Source: an uncultured bacterium (GTDB lineage: Bacteria; Bacillota; Clostridia; Lachnospirales; Lachnospiraceae). Taken from it: a DNA stretch of 64,000 nucleotides. A model generated the notes under the pieces. The model was not told the DNA's origin and made no database searches. It saw nothing but the letters and a program-made list of their open reading frames with translations. Location: NCBI GenBank assembly GCA_947651225.1, contig CANSYK010000006.1, positions 28,047-92,046 of the forward strand, given 5' to 3'. Within the stretch, counting starts at the first letter, position 1. The number at the start of each line of letters is the position of its first letter. Position numbers and translations under genes: made by a program. Shown piece by piece: positions 50,752 through 58,972 of the stretch.

Positions 50752-50825
50752 GGAATTGACAGGTGATTTTTCGCAGAAATATGAGGGATTGGAAATGGTA
50801 ACCGGAAGAGGGGGAAAGTGGTTTT

Positions 50826-51134
50826 ATGAATTGCAGAGAAACGCAAAAGTTGTTTATTCCATTTATTGATGACCAGTTAGAATTAAAGGAACTGGAGGGA
50901 TTTTTGCATCATATGGAGGAGTGTAAGGAATGCAGGGAAGAATATGAGGTTTACTATACATTGATTACAGGCATGCGTTATTTGGAAGAAGATTCCGGAA
51001 AAGGCAGTAATTGGGTTACGCCGGCAGAGAAATTGCAGTCTGCACAGGATTATTTATTTAGAAGGTATGTGCATCGATGGGAAAAAATTGCTGTTTTGCT
51101 GATTATCTGCATAGGAATTATATTTTTGCTTTGA
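50826..51134 (+). CDS. zinc-finger (zf-HC2) anti-sigma-like membrane protein
   Basis: A 102-residue protein with an N-terminal zf-HC2 domain (Cys3, then H-x3-C-x2-C in HHMEECKECREEY near 28-40) and a single C-terminal helix (about 85-102) ending at the stop. This is the plan of a membrane-anchored anti-sigma factor, but no sigma factor gene is adjacent, and the helix sits at the very end, leaving no extracellular sensor. It lies between sbcC and polA on the same strand. A role in another control system is possible. Confidence 0.8.
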   Translation: MNCRETQKLFIPFIDDQLELKELEGFLHHMEECKECREEYEVYYTLITGMRYLEEDSGKGSNWVTPAEKLQSAQDYLFRRYVHRWEKIAVLLIICIGIIFLL

Positions 51135-51227
51135 CAGGCTGTCAGCTTTATGATTATTTGTGCCATTAGGAACTGCTGAACAATTAGTGGTAAACATTTT
51201 TTAATGGCAGAATGGAGATTAGTGAAT

Positions 51228-54128
51228 ATGAGTAAAAAAATTGTTTTAATTGATGGACACAGTATTTTAAACCGGGCTTTTTATGGGGTACCGGATTTAA
51301 GCAATTCAGAGGGGCTTCATACAAATGCGGTATATGGTTTTCTGAATATTATGTTAAAAATATTAGAGGAGGAAAAACCAGAGTATCTTGCGGTTGCCTT
51401 TGATGTGAATGAACCGACTTTTCGGCATAAAATGTATAAGGAATATAAAGGGACAAGAAAGCCGATGCCAGAGGAACTTAGAGAACAGGTGCCTGTAATC
51501 CAGGAGGTGTTAAAAGCAATGGGGGTGCCTGTGATTAGGCAGGGCGGCTATGAGGCAGATGATATTCTGGGAACTCTTGCGAAAAAGGCGCAGTCAGAAG
51601 GAATGGAAGTTTCACTGGTATCAGGAGACCGTGATTTGTTACAGCTTGCTTCTGATAAAATTTTAATCCGTATTCCAAAGACGAAGCGGGGCGGTACGGA
51701 AATTGAAAATTATCATACAGAAGACGTTGTGGAAAAGTATGGAATTACGCCGGAACAGGTCATTGACATGAAAGGATTGATGGGAGATACCGCAGATAAT
51801 ATTCCGGGTGTGCCAGGAATTGGAGAAAAAACGGCTGGAAAAATCCTGGCGGCATTTCCAACGATAGAGGAAGCTTATGAAAGAATTGAAGAAGTAGAAC
51901 CAAAGCGTGCAAGGGAACTTTTGCGTGCCAATAAGGAACTTGCTATTTTAAGTAAAGAACTGGCAACGATTAAGACAGATTGTGAAGTGGAGTTTTCTTT
52001 TGAGGCGGCAGAATATGAAAATTTATTTACCAAAGAAGCCTTTGAGTGGATTAAGAAGCTGGAGCTAAAATCCCTGGAAAAACGTTTTGATGAAGAAGTA
52101 CGTTCTGGGGCAGCAAAAGAAGAGGTTTCTTTTGAACGCCTGATAACGGAAAAAGAGGTAAATTCTTTTATTGAAGGATTATTTGCAGCCAAACCAACCG
52201 TTGTTTCGGTTGGCTTTTTGGGAGATGAATGGAGCAATGCCGGGGCAGTTCAGAAAAAGACAAAAAAGAAAGAAGCCAGACAGATGAATCTGGTTTTTGA
52301 TGAAGAGGATTTCTCTCTTTCGGTTGGGGAAGAGGAAAAAGAAAAAGAGGCAGAATATCCATTTTTGGGATTAAGTATTTCTTATCGGAATCGGGAAAAT
52401 GTGACAGGCTGTATGTTCTGTTCCGAAGAATTGAAAGCTGTTTTTTTGCTGGAACAGTTTAAAAAAGTGGAAGAAAAGACAGAATGTATTGTGCTTTCAG
52501 ACTGGAAGAACTGTATGCATTTAACAACTCCTGTAGAACGGCTTTCGGTTGGAAAAACAGCGCCTTCCCAGAAAGCATTTCCTGATGATACTTTTGAGGA
52601 GGTAGAAACACTTTTTCACAAAGTATTTGATGTTTCCATAGGAGCCTATCTTTTAAATCCGCTGCAGGATTCTTACCATGTAGATGATATTGCACACAGT
52701 TTTTTCAGCCAGACCATACTTTCCTATGAAGATTGTTTTGGGAAAAAGAGACTGGATGAACTTTGGCACGAAACGGAATATCAGGAGTTTGTAAAAGGGA
52801 CAACAAAGAAGGGAGAGCAGGTAGAGAAACTGGTGCAGTATTTAGGGAATCTTTCTTATATTCCCCTGCTTTCTTATGAGGAAGTGAAAAAGGGATTAGA
52901 GGAAAAGAAAATGGATTCTCTGATGAAAGAAATAGAGATGCCGACAGCATATTATCTGTATCAGATGGAACGGGAAGGTGTTCATGCAGATAAAGATGCC
53001 CTTGTTTCGATGTCAAAGCTGTTGGAAGAAAAGATGCTCGCACTCGAAAGCGACATTTATGATATTGCAGGGGAAGAGTTTAACATTAACTCGCCAAAAC
53101 AGCTTGGAGTAATTTTGTTTGAAAAGATGAAACTTCCTTTTGGGAAAAAAACAAAGACTGGCTACTCGACTTCGGCAGATATTCTTGAAAAGTTGAAAAA
53201 CGAAGACCCGATTGTGGCAAAGGTTCTGGATTACCGTCAGGTCAGTAAATTAAAGTCTACTTATGCGGACGGGCTTCCTGTATTTATTGAGGAAGATGAA
53301 AGAATTCATGGTAAGTTTAACCAGACAATTACGGCAACCGGAAGAATCAGCAGTACAGATCCAAATTTACAGAATATTCCAATCCGTATGGAACTTGGCA
53401 GGGAAATCCGTAAAGTCTTTCAGCCAAAAGAGGGCTGTGTTTTTCTGGATGCGGATTATTCCCAGATAGAGCTTCGTGTGTTAGCACATATGTCGAAAGA
53501 TCAGGATTTGATTGATGCCTATCTGAAACATCAGGATATTCACCGGAGTACAGCTTCCAAAGTGTTCCATACACCATATGAGGAGGTGACAGAGCTTCAA
53601 AGAAGAAATGCAAAGGCAGTTAATTTTGGCATTGTTTATGGAATTAGTTCATTTGGCCTGAGCCAGGATCTAAATATTCCCAAAAAGGAAGCACAGGCAT
53701 ATATTGACCAGTATTTTGCAACATATCCTGCAGTAAAGGAGTTTATTGATGGTTTGGTTTCGCGGGCAAAAAAGCATGGTTATTCGGAAACAATGTTTGG
53801 AAGACGGCGTCCAATGCCGGAAATCGCATCTTCGAATTTTGCGCAGCGTTCCTTTGGAGAGCGTGTGGCGATGAATGCGCCGATTCAGGGAACAGCGGCT
53901 GATATTATCAAGGCAGCAATGATTCGTGTTGCAGGACGCCTTAAGAAAGAAAATCTGCAATCGAAAATAGTGCTGCAGGTGCATGATGAACTGTTAGTGG
54001 AAGCTTTGGAGGAAGAAAAAGAGCAGGTAAAACAGATTTTACTGGAAGAAATGCCTAAAGCAGTTACGTTGTCTGTCCCGTTAGAGGTGGAAGTAATGGA
54101 AGGAATGGATTGGAAGCAGGCACATTAG
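51228..54128 (+). CDS. polA: DNA polymerase I
   Basis: A 966-residue polymerase. The 5' nuclease domain (1-290) has VLIDGHSILNRAFYG, GYEADDILGTLA, SGDRDLLQL and GDTADNIPGVPGIGEKTA. The central 3'-5' exonuclease-like domain (about 310-540) lacks the DxE motif (VVSVGF at its place), so proofreading is probably absent, as in Bacillus enzymes. The polymerase domain has DADYSQIELRVLAHMS (motif A), RRNAKAVNFGIVYGISSFG (motif B) and LQVHDELLVE (motif C). ATG 51228 is favoured over 51204 because the family begins at the DGHS motif. A Lys/Glu-rich insertion lies near 345-390. Confidence 0.95.
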   Translation: MSKKIVLIDGHSILNRAFYGVPDLSNSEGLHTNAVYGFLNIMLKILEEEKPEYLAVAFDVNEPTFRHKMYKEYKGTRKPMPEELREQVPVIQEVLKAMGVPVIRQGGYEADDILGTLAKKAQSEGMEVSLVSGDRDLLQLASDKILIRIPKTKRGGTEIENYHTEDVVEKYGITPEQVIDMKGLMGDTADNIPGVPGIGEKTAGKILAAFPTIEEAYERIEEVEPKRARELLRANKELAILSKELATIKTDCEVEFSFEAAEYENLFTKEAFEWIKKLELKSLEKRFDEEVRSGAAKEEVSFERLITEKEVNSFIEGLFAAKPTVVSVGFLGDEWSNAGAVQKKTKKKEARQMNLVFDEEDFSLSVGEEEKEKEAEYPFLGLSISYRNRENVTGCMFCSEELKAVFLLEQFKKVEEKTECIVLSDWKNCMHLTTPVERLSVGKTAPSQKAFPDDTFEEVETLFHKVFDVSIGAYLLNPLQDSYHVDDIAHSFFSQTILSYEDCFGKKRLDELWHETEYQEFVKGTTKKGEQVEKLVQYLGNLSYIPLLSYEEVKKGLEEKKMDSLMKEIEMPTAYYLYQMEREGVHADKDALVSMSKLLEEKMLALESDIYDIAGEEFNINSPKQLGVILFEKMKLPFGKKTKTGYSTSADILEKLKNEDPIVAKVLDYRQVSKLKSTYADGLPVFIEEDERIHGKFNQTITATGRISSTDPNLQNIPIRMELGREIRKVFQPKEGCVFLDADYSQIELRVLAHMSKDQDLIDAYLKHQDIHRSTASKVFHTPYEEVTELQRRNAKAVNFGIVYGISSFGLSQDLNIPKKEAQAYIDQYFATYPAVKEFIDGLVSRAKKHGYSETMFGRRRPMPEIASSNFAQRSFGERVAMNAPIQGTAADIIKAAMIRVAGRLKKENLQSKIVLQVHDELLVEALEEEKEQVKQILLEEMPKAVTLSVPLEVEVMEGMDWKQAH

Positions 54129-54334
54129 AGTCAGAAAATATATCCGATTCAACAAAAAAAGTGAAATGCCATGTTGGGCGTGATGTTGATTTATATATTG
54201 AAATGGAAAAAGAAGAAAAACCTTTTACAGAAGGATTTCAGTTTGTATATGACCTTTGGACAAATTATACTGTAGATAAACGGATGTACCATGAAATTCA
54301 GAGAAAGGGGGTATTGGTATATGAGCGAAAATAA
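54110..54334 (+). CDS. hypothetical small protein overlapping the polA end
   Basis: A 74-codon ORF from TTG 54110, overlapping polA by 19 bases with AAGGA just upstream. The product is charged and has no membrane helix; it includes KVKCHVGRDVDLYIEMEKEE and FQFVYDLWTNYTVDKRMYHE. No family is recognised. It overlaps the next small ORF by 14 bases, and both are squeezed between polA and coaE, which suggests a translated chain, though expression is unproven. Confidence 0.5.
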   Translation: MEAGTLESENISDSTKKVKCHVGRDVDLYIEMEKEEKPFTEGFQFVYDLWTNYTVDKRMYHEIQRKGVLVYERK

Positions 54335-54434
54335 TGATACTCTTTTGACAAGGGTAAGACATCAGAAAGCACTTCCTGAGATTGATAAATACTTGTCAGA
54401 ATGTGAAAAAGAGTTTGGAAATTGTGGCGATTAA
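54321..54434 (+). CDS. 37-residue hypothetical peptide between polA and coaE
   Basis: A 37-codon ORF with a strong AAAGGGGGT site nine bases upstream of ATG 54321. It begins MSENNDTLLTRVRHQKALPE and ends ECEKEFGNCGD; charged, helical, two Cys near the end. It starts inside the previous small ORF and stops 16 bases before the coaE start. Too short for standard gene calling. Not recognised. Confidence 0.5.
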   Translation: MSENNDTLLTRVRHQKALPEIDKYLSECEKEFGNCGD

Positions 54435-54450
54435 AAGGGAGAGAAGGGAT

Positions 54451-55053
54451 ATGTATGTAATAGGCCTAACTGGTGGTGTGGGAAGTGGCAAGACAGAAGC
54501 AGCAAAGATGTTAGCCAAAATTGCAGGGGCAGAGATTTTGATTGCAGATGAATTGGGGCATCAGGTGATGAAAAAAGGAGAGGCAGGATATCGGAAAATT
54601 GCAGAATGTTTTGGAACGGATATTTTAGATGAACATGGGGAAATAGCCAGAGATAAACTTTCTGCTCTTGTGTTTTCCGAAGAAGCAGCTTTAGCAAAAT
54701 TAAATGATATTATTCATCCGGCAGTGAAGTCTTATCTGGACAATTATATTGAGGAACGCAGAGAAAAAGCGGGATATTTGATTCTTGAAACAGCGCTGAT
54801 GTTTGAAACTGGTTGTGATTTGCTGTGTGATGAGATATGGTATATTTATGTGCCATCGCCGCTTCGAAAGGAACGCCTGGCATCTGGGCGTGGTTACTCA
54901 GAGCAGAAAAGTAATGGGATTATGGAAAAACAGCTTTCAGAAGAAGCGTTTTTAAAACGATGCCATTGTGTCGTGAAAAATGATGGCAGTCTTTGGGAAC
55001 TGGAAGGTAAGTTAAGAGAACAATTCGCTTTGGTCAGGAGGGATTGTTATTAA
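54451..55053 (+). CDS. coaE: dephospho-CoA kinase
   Basis: A 200-residue kinase that completes coenzyme A synthesis. The P-loop GLTGGVGSGKTEAAKML is at 5-21; the substrate-binding region DELGHQVM near 38, IHPAVKSYL near 90 and the lid VPSPLRKERLASGRG near 130 follow. ATG 54451 with GAGAAGGGA upstream is chosen over a longer frame that overlaps the 37-residue peptide. The polA-coaE neighbourhood is common in bacteria. Confidence 0.94.
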   Translation: MYVIGLTGGVGSGKTEAAKMLAKIAGAEILIADELGHQVMKKGEAGYRKIAECFGTDILDEHGEIARDKLSALVFSEEAALAKLNDIIHPAVKSYLDNYIEERREKAGYLILETALMFETGCDLLCDEIWYIYVPSPLRKERLASGRGYSEQKSNGIMEKQLSEEAFLKRCHCVVKNDGSLWELEGKLREQFALVRRDCY

Positions 55054-55154
55054 TCATAATTTGGCAAAAATCAAATAAACTTCATATATAAATATATGGT
55101 AAAATATTGTCTGACTGGCAGGAAAAATTAAAAAAAGAAAGAGAGGCAAGACAT

Positions 55155-56537
55155 ATGAATAAGAGAGTATTATCAATTGCGTTAGCGATAGCGCTGCTTT
55201 TACAGATGATGCCATTTCCAATGAAAGGAAAGACTTCCGGCTTTTTCCGTGTTAGTAAAGCTGCAGGGACTTCTCATGTCACAACTGCAAAAAGTCAGGA
55301 TGTTAAATTTTCCTTTGTTACAAAAGAGGCAAATCCAATGGAATCTGCGGATATGTTCTGTGAGCTTTTTGTGGATAAAGACAATTTGTTATCTGGAACA
55401 GTAGAAACTTATGTAGTATGGAGCAGTGAAGCGGCAAGTGATGTAAGTGTTATCACAACGGTGAAAGATGAAAAAGGAAATGTGATAGCAGAGCAGCTGG
55501 AAAAGAAAATACTTAAAGTTGGAATGCAGAAAGTTAATGTTGTGTTTGACAAAGTAAAGGCGGCACTGGATGGGCTTTCAGGTGAGTTTAAGGCAGTATG
55601 CGAAATGAGAATAGTTGATTTGGAAGGAAATGAAATACGCATTTCACAGCCTGGAATTACGGTGGCATGGGAGGGACAGCCAACACCAACATCTCTTCCG
55701 ACAGTGGCACCAACACCGATTTCAACACCAGATGCCACAGAAACACCAGCTCCAACACCAGAGGTGACAGAAACACCAGCTCCAACACCAGAGGCGACAG
55801 AAACACCGGCTCCAACGCCAGAGGTGACAGAAACGCCAGTTCCAATACCAGAAGTGACAGAAACACCAGTTCCAACACCAGAGGTGACAGAAACACCAAT
55901 CCCAACACCAGATATACCAGTGTTGCCTGTACGGACGGAAACGCCAAAACCATCCCCAACAAAAACGCCCGCTGCAGAGCAGAGTTCTCTTCCAAATACG
56001 GGTAAGGTGCTGACGTCAGGTTCTTTAAAGTATATCGTTACAAAATCCTCCAAACAAAATGGAACGGTTTCTGTGTATGATACAAAAAAAGATAATCTGA
56101 AAAAGATTGTGATTCCAAATACGGTGAAAGTAAATGGTTATTCTTTTAAGGTAACAAAAATCCGTAAAAATGCTTTTGCCAATAGGAACAAATTGACAGA
56201 AGTTGAGATTGGAAAAAATGTTGAAATCATTGGCAGGAATGCTTTTAAGAATTGTAAGAATCTGGAGTTTGTTATAATTGGGAAGAATGTGACTAAAATT
56301 AAGGCTCAGGCTTTTGCGGGTTGTACAAAGCTGATTCGTATGCTCGTAAAATCGGATAAAATTAATTCAGTGGGGGCAAATGCTTTTAAAGGGGTCACTT
56401 CAAAGGCAATTGTAAAGACATCGGCAAGTAAGTGGAGAAAGTACATCGGAATGTTTATGGATACAGGAAAGATGTCGCAGAATGCATTATTTGTTATCAA
56501 TCCTGTAATGTTAAAATATAAAAACAGGGAGTATTAA
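55155..56537 (+). CDS. secreted BspA-type leucine-rich-repeat protein
   Basis: A 460-residue exported protein. A signal peptide (1-about 30), a beta-rich N-terminal domain (about 50-175, unknown), then a linker of about seven near-identical ten-residue units of the type ETPAPTPEVT (about 185-270). A basic spacer and a C-terminal set of BspA-like LRR_5 repeats follow (about 330-430; pattern ITKIRKNAFANRNKLTEVEI repeated as IIGRNAFKNCKNLEFVIIG and KIKAQAFAGCTKLIRMLV). BspA-type proteins bind host or bacterial surfaces. There is no LPXTG motif. The start at 55155 follows GAGAGGCAAG. Confidence 0.88.
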   Translation: MNKRVLSIALAIALLLQMMPFPMKGKTSGFFRVSKAAGTSHVTTAKSQDVKFSFVTKEANPMESADMFCELFVDKDNLLSGTVETYVVWSSEAASDVSVITTVKDEKGNVIAEQLEKKILKVGMQKVNVVFDKVKAALDGLSGEFKAVCEMRIVDLEGNEIRISQPGITVAWEGQPTPTSLPTVAPTPISTPDATETPAPTPEVTETPAPTPEATETPAPTPEVTETPVPIPEVTETPVPTPEVTETPIPTPDIPVLPVRTETPKPSPTKTPAAEQSSLPNTGKVLTSGSLKYIVTKSSKQNGTVSVYDTKKDNLKKIVIPNTVKVNGYSFKVTKIRKNAFANRNKLTEVEIGKNVEIIGRNAFKNCKNLEFVIIGKNVTKIKAQAFAGCTKLIRMLVKSDKINSVGANAFKGVTSKAIVKTSASKWRKYIGMFMDTGKMSQNALFVINPVMLKYKNREY

Positions 56538-57193
56538 TACAGGGAGCTGTGATAATATTTTAACAGTGGAATATTAAGGTATCCTTCCAGTAGTGCGCTG
56601 CAAAGAAGCAGAATTACACAAAGAAGCAGGGGAGGCAGCTTGGAAAAAAGAAGCTGTCTCCTTTTTGAATGAAAGAAAAAGGTTTGGGCTGATTCTTTTT
56701 CTTCAGAAAAAAACCAGGAAGAGTGCAGAGCTTCTAAATGCCTCATCGCAAATAAAAATGCGGGAGCAAGAAAGAGAACCTGGGGAAGCAGGAAGCAAAA
56801 ATAGCCAATGATGCCGCCAGGCCCATATAAAAGCACACAAAAGCTGCATAAAAGGCCATGGGAAAAGCCGGTATAAAGGGTAAAACCTGTATAATAAAGC
56901 CGCCATACATTTGTCAGAGAAAAGAAAATCAGAAGAAGGAAAAACTTTATATTTTCTTTACAGCTATAAAGAAAAACATCATTCCGGCTGATTGCAAGGG
57001 AGGAAATGTTTTTGAGTGTATTTTGAAATAGAGCCAGTGCCGGCGCATATAAACTGTCCTCTAATAGATTGGCGGCAAGGCAGCCGGTAAGAAATCCAAC
57101 AAAAAATAAGATAATCGTAAGCTTTGAAAAACTGCTCAGAAAGGAGCGTTTTTTTTGATTGGAAACGGCAGATTGTGGCGTTTTAAAAGGCAT
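56534..57193 (-). CDS. spoIIM: stage II sporulation protein M-like membrane protein
   Basis: A 219-residue membrane protein with about five hydrophobic segments that matches the SpoIIM family (DUF95). In B. subtilis SpoIIM works with SpoIID and SpoIIP to degrade septal peptidoglycan during engulfment. The pattern KENIKFFLLLIFFSLTNVWR and GPGGIIGYFCFLLPQVLFLA is typical. A basic tail (1-25) precedes the first helix. It overlaps the LRR protein gene by four bases at the 3' ends. Its presence suggests a spore-forming ancestry; it does not prove that the organism sporulates. Confidence 0.8.
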   Translation of the reverse strand: MPFKTPQSAVSNQKKRSFLSSFSKLTIILFFVGFLTGCLAANLLEDSLYAPALALFQNTLKNISSLAISRNDVFLYSCKENIKFFLLLIFFSLTNVWRLYYTGFTLYTGFSHGLLCSFCVLLYGPGGIIGYFCFLLPQVLFLAPAFLFAMRHLEALHSSWFFSEEKESAQTFFFHSKRRQLLFSKLPPLLLCVILLLCSALLEGYLNIPLLKYYHSSLY

Positions 57194-57291
57194 GTTTTTT
57201 CCTCCAGTGTGAAAGTCTGATAATACAGTTCTGTATTAAAGATATGGGGAGGGAAGGAAAATTATGCCAATAACGGTTTCTATTTGCGGAT

Positions 57292-57332
57292 GGTTTTTTG
57301 CATGATGTTTAGAATAGCCATGAATAGTAAAT
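57292..57332. repeat. GCATGATGTTT...GCCATGAATAGTAA repeat unit
   Basis: About 40 bases that match 32502-32536 (GCATGATGTTT, GAATAGCC, then a GAATAGTAA-like end). It belongs to the GCCGTGAATAGTAA family. It lies in the divergent gap between spoIIM and the next gene. Confidence 0.6.
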
Positions 57333-57434
57333 AAGAACGATATAATGTCGGAATATGATAGGTGGTTTTCATTGACGGAAGGGGCAAAGTAGCCTAGTGT
57401 TAATAATAGTAATACAACACAAAGAGGTGGGAAT

Positions 57435-58949
57435 GTGAAGAAATTATTATTGACAGAAGGGCTGCTTGCCTGTTTTTTTCTTGTGCTGCTTTTTGTTTTT
57501 TTTGGAAAATATATGGTCAGGGAACGTGAAGATAAAGAGACGAATGCGATTGTTACTGTAGAGGAAACAAGGGAAAAGGGAACCATCTGGCTGGATGCAG
57601 GAACAGTTTCAGAAACTTTTTCTCCGTTACAATATCAGCTGCAGGGGGAGAAAAATATACTGACAATGTGTTTTATGAATCTACTTACAAGGGACGGCAA
57701 AGGGGCGGTTGCGAACAAAGAGGTTACGCAGAAGTGGGAAGAAAAAGATACAGAGGCTGCGCATATTTCTGTATCTTATGATGAAAAGAAAAAGATTTCG
57801 ACAATTACAATCCAAACGAATCCTGACTTAAAAACAGCATCGGGAAAGACAGTGAACGCTGATGATTTGCTTTTTAATTTTTACCTGCGCTGTGATATGG
57901 CAGGTGTGGAAAATGAGCCGTTTGGGGGTGTCCGCATTGTTGGGCAGGAAGAATATCTTTATGGGAGCAAAGACCTGGAAAAAAGAAAAAAAGAAATCCA
58001 GGACAGCTTAAAGAAACCTTCCAAAGAGCTTCAGAAGCAATTGCAGGAAGAGATTGTAAGAAAAGAGCTGACCGAAGAATTGGAATGGGTAAAAAGTTTA
58101 TTTCGGGATGATACTTATAAAGACATTACAGATCCTTACAAAGCGCCAAAGGATTTGTTTGCCTATTATTATGCATATCAGACAAAATATTCTGCGAAAG
58201 GAAAGACAGAGAAAGAGGTTTTTGATGATATTGTAAAGCAATATAGCTGGCATTATGACTGGGTTGCCAAGGTGACAAATGAGAACTATACAAAAAGGGT
58301 GCAGGAGTTAGCCCGTTCTGTTTTTTTAAAGCAGAAGGGGAAGGATCTGGTAAAGCAGATCGAAGGGATTCAGAAAAAGGACGAGAGAACCATTGTAATA
58401 CAGGCAGAGGGAAAAGAAGATTGTATTGCGAAACTGTGTGATTTTTGGATTCTTCCATTGGAAGAATATGGAAGCAGAGAGGTTTTTGATGGGAAAGAAA
58501 GCTTTGGATTTCAGAAAGGTGAAACAGATGGAATTTTGGAGCAGTCGTCAAAGCAGTATTGTGGGACAGGAGCATTTTACACAGAAAAAATTAATACAGA
58601 ACAAATTGTTTTAGAAAGAAATAAAAATTATGCCGGAGGGGAAGCAGAACTTAAAAAAGTTGTGGTATTCCGGAAAAACTATGAGAAAGAACAGGATATT
58701 GTTGAAGACTTGCTTTGTCGGAATATGGATATTGTAATCACAGAGGATACTGCAGAACTTGGTCAGTTAATACAAAGCCGTGCAACGCATGCGTCATATC
58801 AGATCCGGAAAAAAGAGATTGAAACAAAGCAGGCAGAAAACTGCCTGCTTTACCGGACAAGTTATGTGAATGCGCCAAGTATTCCTCAAAATCTGACGGA
58901 ATATCAGTCTATTTTTGAGGTGATTCATCAGTTAAAAGTAAATGATTAG
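57435..58949 (+). CDS. membrane-anchored SBP_bac_5-like protein without a transporter
   Basis: A 504-residue protein with one N-terminal helix (about 8-27) in place of a lipobox. The rest looks like a divergent oligopeptide-binding protein: LTMCFMNLLTRDGKG near 76, KTVNADDLLFNFYLR near 137, GTGAFYTEKINTEQIVLERN then KNYAGGEAELKKVVVF near 380-415. The middle (about 175-300) is a Lys/Glu-rich helical insert. The typical peptide-binding core appears shortened. No permease or ATPase genes are next to it. Binding to a peptide is inferred; it could be a sensor or chaperone-like anchor. Confidence 0.7.
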   Translation: MKKLLLTEGLLACFFLVLLFVFFGKYMVREREDKETNAIVTVEETREKGTIWLDAGTVSETFSPLQYQLQGEKNILTMCFMNLLTRDGKGAVANKEVTQKWEEKDTEAAHISVSYDEKKKISTITIQTNPDLKTASGKTVNADDLLFNFYLRCDMAGVENEPFGGVRIVGQEEYLYGSKDLEKRKKEIQDSLKKPSKELQKQLQEEIVRKELTEELEWVKSLFRDDTYKDITDPYKAPKDLFAYYYAYQTKYSAKGKTEKEVFDDIVKQYSWHYDWVAKVTNENYTKRVQELARSVFLKQKGKDLVKQIEGIQKKDERTIVIQAEGKEDCIAKLCDFWILPLEEYGSREVFDGKESFGFQKGETDGILEQSSKQYCGTGAFYTEKINTEQIVLERNKNYAGGEAELKKVVVFRKNYEKEQDIVEDLLCRNMDIVITEDTAELGQLIQSRATHASYQIRKKEIETKQAENCLLYRTSYVNAPSIPQNLTEYQSIFEVIHQLKVND

Positions 58950-58972
58950 AAAATAACCAGAAAAATATGCTT

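Noticed and set aside
55680..55930. Tandem 30-base repeats that could be taken for a CRISPR array
   Set aside because: They encode ETPAPTPEVT units in the frame of the secreted LRR protein and lack unique spacers.
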